Shown here one piece after another: positions 8,796 through 16,654 of a stretch of 64,000 nt of DNA. The notes beneath the pieces were generated by a model that was given only the letters and a program-made list of their open reading frames with translations, did not search any database and was not told where the DNA came from. The translations under genes and the position numbers were made by a program. Origin of the DNA: JADGHX01 sp035760965 (lineage in GTDB: Bacteria > Pseudomonadota > Gammaproteobacteria > Steroidobacterales > Steroidobacteraceae); contig DASTRY010000007.1 in assembly GCA_035760965.1 (NCBI GenBank), forward strand, positions 1 through 64,000, in the 5' to 3' direction. Position 1 is the stretch's first letter. Each line of letters begins with the position of its first letter.

Positions 8796-10172
8796 ATGAA
8801 GCACCTGGATCGACGCCAGTTCCTCACGGGGAGCACGCTCGCGGCCGGCGGGCTGCTGTTGAGCTCGCGACTGGCGCTCGCGAACACGCCGAGTACGACA
8901 TCGCGTTTCGTCCTGATCATCTTGCGGGGTGCGCTGGACGGGCTCGCCGCCGTGCCGCCTTACGGAGATCCGGACTACGCGCGGCTTCGCGGCGAGCTTG
9001 CGCTCGGTGCGCCCGGCTCGACCCGCGGCGCGTTGCAGCTCGATGGCACATTCGGCTTGCATCCGAGCCTCGCGTTCATGAGCCACAGCTATCGCGCGCG
9101 CGAGTTGATCGTGTTCCATGCCGTCGCGAGCCCGTATCGCGAGCGCTCGCATTTCGACGGACAGGATGTGCTCGAGAGCGGCTACACGCGACCGCACGCC
9201 GTGCAAACGGGTTGGTTGAACCGTGCGTTGGCCGCGTTGCCGGCAGATCGCAGCCGGAAAGAGCTGGGCGTCGCGCTCGGCCAGAATGTGCCGCTCGTCA
9301 TGCGCGGTCCGGCGCCCGTGGCTTCGTGGTCGCCCTCGCGTCTCGCTGCGCTCGATGACGACACGCTCGCGCGCATCGCCGATCTCTACGCGAAGGACCC
9401 GCTTCTCTCCAAGCGGCTCGCGGATGCGCTCGCGGCGGATGCGATCGCAGCCGAGGCGCAGAGTGCAGGGGACGCTGGCGACTCGCTGTCTTCATCGATG
9501 CAGCCGGCGATGGCCGCATCGCAGTCCGCGACGGTCCCAGCGCAGTCCGCGGCGGCCCCAGCGCGAAACGATCTCCCATCGGTCGGTGCCGGCGCCGCGA
9601 CGCCTGACATGGCGCCGAGCTCGGCGCCATCTAATGACAAGCGCGCCGCTCGCGGCGCCGCGCGCTACCTGGAAGTGGTTCGCGCCGCCGGCGGCTTCTT
9701 GCGCCGAGACGATGGGCCGCGCATCGCCGTGTTCGATGCGACGGGCTGGGACACGCACGCGAACGAAGGCGCCGCGCAGGGCCAGCTCGCCGCGCGTCTC
9801 GCGGCTCTCGATTCGGGCCTGCGTACGCTGAAAGAGCAGCTCGGACCGGTATGGAAAGAGACGGCCGTGCTCATCGCCACCGAGTTCGGGCGAACGGCCG
9901 CGACCAATGGGACGCGCGGCACCGATCACGGCACGGGTGCCGCGGCGTTTCTCATCGGCGGGGCTGTGCAGGGAGGCCGCGTGATTGCGGACTGGCCCGG
10001 CTTGGCGACGCGCCAGCTCTATCAGGGGCGCGATCTCCAACCGACGTTGGATATGCGGTCGATCCTGAAGGGCGTGCTCGCAGATCACATGCACGTGCCG
10101 CGCGCGGCTCTCGAGTCCTCGGTGTTTCCTGACAGCGCCGGCGCGAAAACGCTGGGCGGGCTGATCGCCTGA
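8796..10172 (+). CDS. DUF1501 family protein with Tat signal
   Basis: A 458-residue member of DUF1501, related in fold to sulfatases and alkaline phosphatases. The start at 8796 gives a typical twin-arginine signal (DRRQFLTG followed by a hydrophobic stretch ending SRLALA), so it is predicted to be folded in the cytoplasm and exported. Family segments are LRGALDGLAAVPPYGDPDY near the N-terminus and FGRTAATNGTRGTDHGTG near the C-terminus. An Ala/Ser/Pro-rich insert at about residues 220-285 interrupts the domain. An open frame extends upstream of 8796 but overlaps the DUF1800 gene and lacks family similarity. The substrate is unknown. Confidence 0.87.
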   Translation: MKHLDRRQFLTGSTLAAGGLLLSSRLALANTPSTTSRFVLIILRGALDGLAAVPPYGDPDYARLRGELALGAPGSTRGALQLDGTFGLHPSLAFMSHSYRARELIVFHAVASPYRERSHFDGQDVLESGYTRPHAVQTGWLNRALAALPADRSRKELGVALGQNVPLVMRGPAPVASWSPSRLAALDDDTLARIADLYAKDPLLSKRLADALAADAIAAEAQSAGDAGDSLSSSMQPAMAASQSATVPAQSAAAPARNDLPSVGAGAATPDMAPSSAPSNDKRAARGAARYLEVVRAAGGFLRRDDGPRIAVFDATGWDTHANEGAAQGQLAARLAALDSGLRTLKEQLGPVWKETAVLIATEFGRTAATNGTRGTDHGTGAAAFLIGGAVQGGRVIADWPGLATRQLYQGRDLQPTLDMRSILKGVLADHMHVPRAALESSVFPDSAGAKTLGGLIA

Positions 10173-10307
10173 GCGCGTCCGGCGCGGCGAACGCCCCACT
10201 CTCATCGAGGTGGTTACGTATCGCCTGAGCGATCACACGACCGCGCACGACGCGAGCCGCTTCGGGCGCGAGAAGGAAGTGAAGGACGCTTGGCGTAGGG
10301 ACGCGGT

Positions 10308-10547
10308 TCAGCGCGGCGTCTGCTGCTCGTCCTTCTTCTGCTCTTCAGGGTTCGTTTGGGGCGGCGTCTGCGTCGAGGGTTGCGGCGCCGTTTCGGTGGA
10401 AGGCGTGGACTGCGTCTGTCCGCCGGGGCGTGTCACGACCTCGCCGCCTTGATCCGGCAGGTACAGCGGCCCTTTTTGTCCGCACGCCGCGAGCTGCAGG
10501 CCCGCGGCACTCGCCAGCGCGATCGCCATCAGCTTCGGAATCTTCAT
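10308..10547 (-). CDS. lptM: LptM-type small lipoprotein (YifL-like)
   Basis: A 79-residue lipoprotein. The signal ends LQLAAC and is followed by GQKGPLYLP, the hallmark of LptM/YifL. LptM binds the LptD-LptE lipopolysaccharide translocon in the outer membrane and helps LptD reach its correct disulfide state. The remainder is a Pro/Gln/Thr-rich, probably disordered tail. The start at 10547 has a GAGGTG ribosome-binding site. In many proteobacteria this gene precedes lysA-dapF; here it follows a DUF4870 gene by 7 bp and nothing from the lysine pathway is nearby. Confidence 0.85.
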   Translation of the reverse strand: MKIPKLMAIALASAAGLQLAACGQKGPLYLPDQGGEVVTRPGGQTQSTPSTETAPQPSTQTPPQTNPEEQKKDEQQTPR

Positions 10548-10554
10548 GGTCACC

Positions 10555-10983
10555 TCAAACGTACATCGGCCGCCGATCGCGCAACGCGAACCAGCCGCGC
10601 GCCACGCGATAGACCACCCAGATCCCGAGCAGCAGCGCACCGATGATCCAGGTCACGAACCCGATCAACACGAACGCCAGCACGAACGAGATGCCGCCGA
10701 TCACGATGGCCCAGAACAGCGCGAACCAGAACGTGCGGATTTGCCAGCGGAAGTGTGACTCGAGGAACGTACCGCGTACCTGACTGCGCCGCGCGTAGTT
10801 CATGATTACCGCGATAATCGAAGGGAGACCGCAGATGAAGTTCCCGATGATCGTCGTCGACGTGAGCACTCCGATCACCACCGCCAGCGCATGCAGCGCG
10901 TAGATGATATTGGTGTACGTGATCAGCGACTGATCGAGCGGCTGAGCCGCGGGCACATCGCCAGTGATCGTCTCGTTCGCCAT
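10555..10983 (-). CDS. DUF4870 family inner-membrane protein
   Basis: A 142-residue protein with about three to four hydrophobic segments (residues roughly 25-45, 48-62, 85-105, 108-128). The segment GNFICGLPSIIAVIMNYARRSQVRGTFLESHFRWQIRTFW is arranged as in DUF4870/YlxR-neighbour membrane proteins (quoted here only as the type of pattern: a cytoplasmic loop with HFRWQIRTFW between two helix pairs). Function is unknown. Its stop is 7 bp before the lptM start, so the two are likely co-transcribed. Confidence 0.75.
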   Translation of the reverse strand: MANETITGDVPAAQPLDQSLITYTNIIYALHALAVVIGVLTSTTIIGNFICGLPSIIAVIMNYARRSQVRGTFLESHFRWQIRTFWFALFWAIVIGGISFVLAFVLIGFVTWIIGALLLGIWVVYRVARGWFALRDRRPMYV

Positions 10984-11055
10984 GGCGGGACCTCCATCGC
11001 AGGCAATCCACCCTACACAACACGTCTCGAGAACGATAGTTACGGCCGCCTCCGC

Positions 11056-11493
11056 TCAAGCACGCGATGCGCGCCGATCCACGACGGCCATCGTCAGGCG
11101 CGAGACGCAGACCAGCCGCTGGCGCTCGTCGTGAATCTCGATATGCCACACCTGGCTGCGCGAGCCGATGTGATAGGGCTTGGCCGTCGCGGTGACCAGG
11201 CCCGACGCGACCGGTCGCAGGTGATTCGCGTTGATCTCCTGACCGACGCAGTAGAACCGGCTCGGATCGACGCACATGTTCGCCGCGACGCTGCCGACGC
11301 TCTCCGCCAGCGCCACCGAGGCGCCGCCGTGCAGAATGCCCATGTTCTGCCGCGTGCGGTCGTCCACCGGCATCGTCGCGCGCAGAAAATCGGGGCCGAC
11401 TTCGGTGAAGCGGATGCCGATATGGCTGACCATGGTCGGGCCGCCGCGATCCGCGATGTCGTCGACCGTGAAACTCGAGAACCAGATGCTCAT
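11056..11493 (-). CDS. Hotdog-fold thioesterase (PaaI/MenI-like)
   Basis: A 145-residue acyl-CoA thioesterase of the hotdog superfamily. The N-terminal part (LRATMPVDDRTRQNMGILHGG) and the motif HGGASVALAES, with the helix that lines the active site, match the 4HBT/PaaI/YdiI group; a Glu in AES is the usual catalytic carboxylate. Such enzymes hydrolyse aryl- or acyl-CoA, including DHNA-CoA in menaquinone synthesis, but no menaquinone or phenylacetate gene is nearby to fix the substrate. It is divergent from maiA across 74 bp. Confidence 0.82.
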   Translation of the reverse strand: MSIWFSSFTVDDIADRGGPTMVSHIGIRFTEVGPDFLRATMPVDDRTRQNMGILHGGASVALAESVGSVAANMCVDPSRFYCVGQEINANHLRPVASGLVTATAKPYHIGSRSQVWHIEIHDERQRLVCVSRLTMAVVDRRASRA

Positions 11494-11567
11494 AGCGGCG
11501 CGAGTCTACCGGCTTCCCGCGACCTGCCGCGAGTGGCAAGCTGCGGTGCCTCCAGGAGGTTGCGCCG

Positions 11568-12212
11568 ATGAAGCTCTATACCTACTACCGCAGTACCGCC
11601 GCGTTTCGGGTGCGCATCGCGCTCAACCTCAAGGGGCTCGCGCACGAGCTCGTCCCGATCCACCTCCGTCGCGCCGAGCATCGCGCGCCCGAATACCTCG
11701 CGCTGAATCCGCAGGGCCTCGTGCCGGCGCTGGAGGATGGCGGCGAAGTCATCTCGCAGTCGCTCGCGATCATCGAATACCTCGAGGAGAAATATCCGGA
11801 TCCGCCGCTGCTGCCGGCGGATCGCATCGCGCGCGCTCGCGTGCGAGCAATGGCAATGCTCGTCGCATGCGATATGCATCCGCTCAACAACCTGCGGGTG
11901 CTGAATTTTCTGCGCTCGCCGCTCGGGCTGGACGAGAAAGCCGTGACCGGGACCTGGTACGCGCACTGGATCGCCGAAGGATTTCGCGCCTTGGAGGAAC
12001 AAGCGAAGCGCGCGAGCGGCGATGGACGGCACATGTTCGGCACTGAAGTCACGCTCGCGGACGTATACATCGTGCCGCAGATGTACAACGCAGTTCGTTT
12101 CAACTGCGATGTCGGTCCGTATCCGACGCTGCGCGCGATCTGCGCGCATCTCGAGACGCTGCCGGCCTTCGCGAAGGCAGCGCCGGAAGCGCAGCCCGAT
12201 TGGGAGAAATGA
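11568..12212 (+). CDS. maiA: Maleylacetoacetate isomerase (zeta-class glutathione S-transferase)
   Basis: A 214-residue zeta GST. The N-terminal thioredoxin-like domain begins KLYTYYRSTAAFRVRIALNLKG, the form of the zeta signature seen in bacterial MaiA. The glutathione-binding segment is NPQGLVPALEDG, followed by ISQSLAIIEYLEE. The helical domain includes TLADVYIVPQMYNAVRF. The enzyme isomerises maleylacetoacetate to fumarylacetoacetate in tyrosine and homogentisate breakdown using glutathione. No other gene of that pathway is present in the window, so other glutathione-dependent isomerisations remain possible. Start is at ATG 11568 with AGGAGG upstream. It converges on argH; the 120-bp gap shows only a short GC-rich palindrome. 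Confidence 0.88.
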   Translation: MKLYTYYRSTAAFRVRIALNLKGLAHELVPIHLRRAEHRAPEYLALNPQGLVPALEDGGEVISQSLAIIEYLEEKYPDPPLLPADRIARARVRAMAMLVACDMHPLNNLRVLNFLRSPLGLDEKAVTGTWYAHWIAEGFRALEEQAKRASGDGRHMFGTEVTLADVYIVPQMYNAVRFNCDVGPYPTLRAICAHLETLPAFAKAAPEAQPDWEK

Positions 12213-12332
12213 GGCGGGTTGGGCCAGTAGCGCGTTGACGCGCGCGCCCGTTTCGCCGTCTACCGCACGCGTCCCAGCGCCGCCGCACTCCGCACACGGG
12301 CAGGAGTTGGGCGCTGCGCACCGTCGCTGCGA

Positions 12333-13523
12333 CTAGCCCTTTCCCTTGAGCTTCGCGCCGACACGCCGATACGCCTCGCGAAACGGTATGCCTTCGCGCA
12401 CGACCAGCGCGTTGGCTTCTTCCGCCGCATGAATCGCGGGATCGAGCTCGATGTTCTCGACGCGGAACTGCATCGCGTCGATCGCGGGTGGCAGGATATC
12501 GAGCGTGCGCGATGCGACGTCGATGCCGCGGAACAGCGGCACCTTCAGCAACTGTAGATCGCGCTGATAACCCGACGGCAGCTTCGCGCAAATTCCCAGC
12601 GCTTCGGACAGGCAGGCGTGGGCCGCCGCCGAGCGCCCGCGGATCAGCTCGAAAACGTCCGGATTCCGCTTTTGCGGCATGATCGACGAGCCCGTCGTGA
12701 ACGCATCCGGCAGCGCGACGAAGGCGAACTCCTGCGTATAGAAGAGCAGCACGTCCGCGGAGAACCGTGCGAGGTCCTGCATCAGCAGCGCCGTCTCGAA
12801 GAGCACGTGCGCTTCCGCCTTGCCGCGTGAGAGCTGTACGGCCGTGACCGGCTCGTGCGTGACGGCGAAACCGAGCTTCGCACGCGTCGCGTCTCGATCG
12901 AGCGGGAGACCCGGCGTGCCGTAGCCTGCCGCCGACCCGAGCGGGCTCTTGTCGATGCGCCGCCGAGCCGCGCGCAGCCCTTCGGCATCATCGCGAATTT
13001 CCGCGGCGAAGCCGCCGGCCCATAGCGGCACCGAGCTGGGCATCGCCTGCTGCATGTGCGTGTAGCCCGGCAGGGGCGTCGTGGCTTCGCGCGCGGCGAG
13101 GCGATCGAGCGCTTCGGCGACGCGGTCCGCGCCGGCCGCAAGCGCCTCGACGGCGTCGCGCAAGTACAGGCGAATTGCCGTGAGCACTTGATCGTTGCGC
13201 GAGCGGCCGAGATGCACGCGCCCGCCGGCTGCGCCGATGCGCGCAGTCAGCCGCTTTTCCAGCGCGGTCTGACCATCCTCATCGGCGAGCTCGATGCGCC
13301 AGAGCCCTTTGGCGTGCTCTTCCGCAAGCGCCTCCAACCCCGACTTGATGGCGCGCAGATCTTCATCCGACAGCAGCTTTTGGGCGCAGAGCATCTCGGC
13401 GTGGGCGATCGAGGCGCGCACATCGTAGGGGACGAGCCGCTCATCGAGCGCGTAATCCTCGCCGGCCGTGTACTCGAGCACGCGCTCGTCGAGCGGCGCC
13501 CCCTTGTCCCACAATCGCGTCAT
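12333..13523 (-). CDS. argH: Argininosuccinate lyase, short form
   Basis: Last step of arginine synthesis, splitting argininosuccinate into arginine and fumarate. The fumarase-superfamily signature GSSIMPQKRNPD is present, as are HLGRSRNDQ and PGYTHMQQAMPSS. The sequence (starting MTRLWDKG, with SPLGSAAGYG) is closest to the Bacteroidetes/Xanthomonas branch rather than the E. coli branch. At 396 residues it is short: it stops directly after IPFREAYRRVGAKLKGKG, where relatives continue for about 40-60 residues. I looked in the other frames after the stop and saw no continuation of the family. The start at 13523 overlaps the argB stop (ATGA), so translation is coupled. Confidence 0.92.
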   Translation of the reverse strand: MTRLWDKGAPLDERVLEYTAGEDYALDERLVPYDVRASIAHAEMLCAQKLLSDEDLRAIKSGLEALAEEHAKGLWRIELADEDGQTALEKRLTARIGAAGGRVHLGRSRNDQVLTAIRLYLRDAVEALAAGADRVAEALDRLAAREATTPLPGYTHMQQAMPSSVPLWAGGFAAEIRDDAEGLRAARRRIDKSPLGSAAGYGTPGLPLDRDATRAKLGFAVTHEPVTAVQLSRGKAEAHVLFETALLMQDLARFSADVLLFYTQEFAFVALPDAFTTGSSIMPQKRNPDVFELIRGRSAAAHACLSEALGICAKLPSGYQRDLQLLKVPLFRGIDVASRTLDILPPAIDAMQFRVENIELDPAIHAAEEANALVVREGIPFREAYRRVGAKLKGKG

Positions 13524-14467
13524 GGGGGCGGCGCGCCTCCGCCGGTCTGCTGCTCGTTCGGCGGGATGGCGTTGATGTCCGCGACGATGAGCGTGCCGGT
13601 GCCTTCGTTCGTGAATACCTCGCCGAGAATGCCTTCGGGTGATTTGTACGAGACGACGTGCACGCGACGCACGCCGCCGCGGATGGCGTCCTCGATCGCC
13701 TTCGCCTTCGGCAGCATGCCGTCGACGATGCGCTTCTCGTCGCGCAGACGCTTCAAGCCGCGCAGGTCTGTGTACGAGATGAGCGAGCCCGGATCGTCGA
13801 CGCGCTCGAGAATGCCGGGTGCGCCCGTGCACAGAATCAGCTTCTCCGCGCCGAGCTCGGCGCCGATCGCGGCGGCGACCGTGTCCGCGTTGATGTTGAG
13901 CAGAACGCCGCTCTCATCGGCGGAGAGCGGGCTCACGACCGGCATCAGGCCGTTGTCGAGCAGCTTCTTCAGCACCGTCGTGTCGACGCCGTTGATGTCG
14001 CCGACGAAGCCGTAGTCGACGACCTCGCCGCCATCCATCTTCACGGGCGGACGCTTGTGAGCGCGCACGAGCCCGGCATCGACGCCGCTGATGCCGATCG
14101 CGTCGATGTTGAGATCGCGGCAGATGCCGAGGATGCGGGTGTTGATGAGCCCGTTCAGCACCATCGCGGTGACGTCGATGGACTTCGCGTCCGTGACGCG
14201 CCGGCCCTGGACGACCTTGCTCTGGAGGCCGAGCGCGCCTTCGAGCTCCGTGACCTGCGGGCCACCGCCGTGAACCATGACGACGCGCACCCCGAAGTAG
14301 TGGAGGATCGCGATCTGTTCGATGAGCACGCGCGTCGACTCGGTGTCCGCGAACACGCCGCCGCCCGCCTTCACCACGAACGTCTTGCCCTTGTACATGC
14401 GGATGTACGGCGCAGCGCTCTTCAGTGCGCGGATCGCGGTGGTCTGGTCGGCTCGATTCAAAATCAT
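13520..14467 (-). CDS. argB: N-acylglutamate kinase
   Basis: A 315-residue amino-acid kinase that phosphorylates the gamma-carboxyl of N-acetyl- (or N-succinyl-) glutamate. The nucleotide and substrate motifs are FVVKAGGGV, VMVHGGGPQVTELE, the segment SADESGVLLNINADTVAAAIG and the P-loop-like GTLIVAD at the end. There is no fused GNAT acyltransferase domain, unlike the Xanthomonas ArgAB-type protein, so acyl transfer must come from another gene. A C-terminal tail rich in Gly and Pro follows. It starts 2 bp after the argF' stop. Confidence 0.94.
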   Translation of the reverse strand: MILNRADQTTAIRALKSAAPYIRMYKGKTFVVKAGGGVFADTESTRVLIEQIAILHYFGVRVVMVHGGGPQVTELEGALGLQSKVVQGRRVTDAKSIDVTAMVLNGLINTRILGICRDLNIDAIGISGVDAGLVRAHKRPPVKMDGGEVVDYGFVGDINGVDTTVLKKLLDNGLMPVVSPLSADESGVLLNINADTVAAAIGAELGAEKLILCTGAPGILERVDDPGSLISYTDLRGLKRLRDEKRIVDGMLPKAKAIEDAIRGGVRRVHVVSYKSPEGILGEVFTNEGTGTLIVADINAIPPNEQQTGGGAPPP

Positions 14468-14469
14468 CT

Positions 14470-15471
14470 TCAGCTTCCCTTGAGCAGCTTGTAGAGCACC
14501 GCCATCTGCACGGTCAGGCGGTTGTACGCTTCACGTTGCACCACGCTGCGCGGACCGTCGAGCACTTCGTCGGCAACGGCGGTATTGCGCCTCACCGGCA
14601 GGCAGTGCATGAGGCGGCAATCCGCGGACGCGTTCGCAAACCAATCGTTGCGCACGCACCAGTCGGTGAGCGTGGCGCGCAGCCGGCCGTCACCTTCGGT
14701 GTCGCCGTAGTACTGCGTCGAGCCCCACTCTTTGGCATAGAGGATGTGCGCGCCTTCGAGCGCTTCGCGGCGATCGTCGGTCTCACGCACGGAGCCGCCG
14801 GAGAGCGCGGCGGCGCTACGCGCCTTGTCCATGATCTGCGGCGGCAGCGCGAAACCTTCGGGCCGCAGCACCGTCACGTTCATGCCGCGCATCGCGGCCA
14901 TCTGCAACGCGGCCGCGGGCACCGCGAGCGGCAGCGCGCGCGGATGGTACACCCACGACAGCACGAACTTGCCGTTTCGCGGCACGCCGAGATCGTCCAT
15001 CGTCTTCCAATCCGCCAAGGCCTGGCAGGGATGGTTGACGGCGGACTCGAGATTGATGAGCGGTTTGTCCACGACCGCGGCCATGGCATTGAACGCCGTC
15101 TCGGCCAGGTCGTAGCGCAGGTCTTTGCCGTCGGCGAACGCGCGGATGCCGAGCGCATCGCAGTAGGAGGCGAGCACTGGAATGCCTTCGCGCACGTGCT
15201 CCGCAGCGGCGCCGCTCATCACCGCGCCAATGCGCGTCTCCAGCTGCCACGTGCCCTGGCCCGGCGTGATGACGAACGAGGAGCCGCCGAGCTTCGCCAT
15301 GCCGGCCTGAAACGAGGCGAGCGTGCGCAGCGACGGATTGAAGAACACCAGCCCGAGGATCTTGCCCGCGAGCGCGTGCGGCTCCGGGCTCGTTTCCAGG
15401 CGATGGGCGAGCTCGAGCAGCGCCCGCACTTCCTCGCGCTGCAAGTCCGCAAGATCGAGGAAGCGCTTCAT
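14470..15471 (-). CDS. argF': N-acylornithine carbamoyltransferase (N-succinylornithine-like)
   Basis: A 333-residue transcarbamylase of the acylornithine type. It transfers carbamoyl phosphate to an N-acylated ornithine, giving N-acylcitrulline. The carbamoyl-phosphate site is FFNPSLRT (residues 43-50), then HPCQ (147-150) and HCLPVRRN (289-296). The segments LSWVYHPRALP and YAKEWG are typical of the acyl-ornithine enzymes and absent from standard ornithine transcarbamylases. By alignment with Xanthomonas N-acetylornithine transcarbamylase, the acetyl-selecting Glu92 is Ala90 here and the carboxylated Lys302 is Ala298. Both differ in the direction of the Bacteroides succinyl enzyme. The start at 15471 overlaps the argD stop (ATGA). 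Substrate choice is inference. Confidence 0.88.
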   Translation of the reverse strand: MKRFLDLADLQREEVRALLELAHRLETSPEPHALAGKILGLVFFNPSLRTLASFQAGMAKLGGSSFVITPGQGTWQLETRIGAVMSGAAAEHVREGIPVLASYCDALGIRAFADGKDLRYDLAETAFNAMAAVVDKPLINLESAVNHPCQALADWKTMDDLGVPRNGKFVLSWVYHPRALPLAVPAAALQMAAMRGMNVTVLRPEGFALPPQIMDKARSAAALSGGSVRETDDRREALEGAHILYAKEWGSTQYYGDTEGDGRLRATLTDWCVRNDWFANASADCRLMHCLPVRRNTAVADEVLDGPRSVVQREAYNRLTVQMAVLYKLLKGS

Positions 15472-16640
15472 GAGAGATGCGTCAGCGCGTCGCGCAACAT
15501 GTCGACGTGCTGCTCCTCGAGGATGAACGGAGGCAGAAGGCGCAGGATGTTCGGGTCCGTGCTCGTGCCCGCGAGAATGCCCACTTCGAGCAGCTCGGCC
15601 TGCACCTCCTTCGCGGGGCGATCGAGCTTCAAGCCCGTGAGGAACCCGGCACCCTGAAAGCCCATGACCGGCCCGACGGCGCACGTTTCGCGGATGTACT
15701 GCGAGACGCGGCGCACCTGCTCGAGCAGATGCTCCGATTCGATCGCCTCGATCACCGCCTCGACGGCGGCACAGGCCATCGGCCCCCCGCCGTACGTCGT
15801 GCCCATGGAGTCGAGCTTGATGGCGGCCGACACCTTCGGCGCGGTGAGGAGCGCGGCGACCGGGAAGCCGTTACCCAGCGCCTTCGCGGCCGTGATCATG
15901 TCCGGCGCGACGTCATAAAGATGGGCCGCGAAGGGATGACCGGTACGGCCCATGCCGCACTGGACCTCATCGAAGACGAGCAACGCGCCCACCTCGTCGC
16001 AGCGCTTGCGCACGGCCGCGAGAAACTCCGCGCCGAAGTCGTATGCGCCGCCGAGACCTTGCACCGGCTCGATGAACACCGCGGCCGTCTTCTCGGTGAT
16101 GTGCTGCGCGAGCGCCTTCTCGTTCTTGCGAGGAATGAAGCTCACGTCGAACGGCGTGCGCGGCATGCCATACCACTTTTCCGCCGCGCCCCAGGTGAGC
16201 GCGCCCGCGCCTGCGGTGCGGCCGTGGAATCCGTACTCGAACGCGGCGACGTGAGAGCGCTTGGTCACGCGAAACGCCATCTTCAGCGCGTTCTCGTTCG
16301 CCTCGGCCCCGCTGTTGACGAAGAACACTTTGTCGAAGTGGCCGCCGGCGAAGCGCACGAGACGCGCGGCTGCGCGCGCGCGTACGTCCATCGGCACGGC
16401 GTTGCTCTGGAAATTGCAGAGCTGCGCCTGCTCGGACACTGCGCGCGTCCACGCGGGATGGCCGTAGCCGAGCGCGGCCACCGCATGCCCGCCATAAAGA
16501 TCGAGCACGCGCTCGCCGGTGCTCTTGATGAGCCACACCCCCTCGGCGGAGACCACCTCGACGGGGTACTGCGCGAACACGGGCGCAAGGAAATCCGCCG
16601 CGGCGGCGGGGCTGACGATCGACTTGGCGTCGGCATTCAT
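15468..16640 (-). CDS. argD: Acylornithine aminotransferase (ArgD)
   Basis: A 390-residue class III PLP-dependent aminotransferase that converts N-acylglutamate semialdehyde to N-acylornithine with glutamate as donor. Seen: VNSGAEANENALK (109-120), the Asp that holds PLP in VFDEVQCGMGRTG (Asp224) and the PLP lysine in AAKALGNGFP (Lys253). ATG at 16640, 14 bp after the argC stop, gives the normal family length; an open frame extends further upstream but lies inside argC. The same fold also serves succinylornithine, so it does not settle which acyl group is used. Confidence 0.93.
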   Translation of the reverse strand: MNADAKSIVSPAAAADFLAPVFAQYPVEVVSAEGVWLIKSTGERVLDLYGGHAVAALGYGHPAWTRAVSEQAQLCNFQSNAVPMDVRARAAARLVRFAGGHFDKVFFVNSGAEANENALKMAFRVTKRSHVAAFEYGFHGRTAGAGALTWGAAEKWYGMPRTPFDVSFIPRKNEKALAQHITEKTAAVFIEPVQGLGGAYDFGAEFLAAVRKRCDEVGALLVFDEVQCGMGRTGHPFAAHLYDVAPDMITAAKALGNGFPVAALLTAPKVSAAIKLDSMGTTYGGGPMACAAVEAVIEAIESEHLLEQVRRVSQYIRETCAVGPVMGFQGAGFLTGLKLDRPAKEVQAELLEVGILAGTSTDPNILRLLPPFILEEQHVDMLRDALTHLS

Positions 16641-16654
16641 GACTGCGCTGACTT

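Noticed and set aside
14470..15471. Ordinary ornithine carbamoyltransferase
   Set aside because: The segments FFNPSLRT, SWVYHPRALP and YAKEWG, and HCLPVRRN rather than the usual context, place it in the acylornithine branch.
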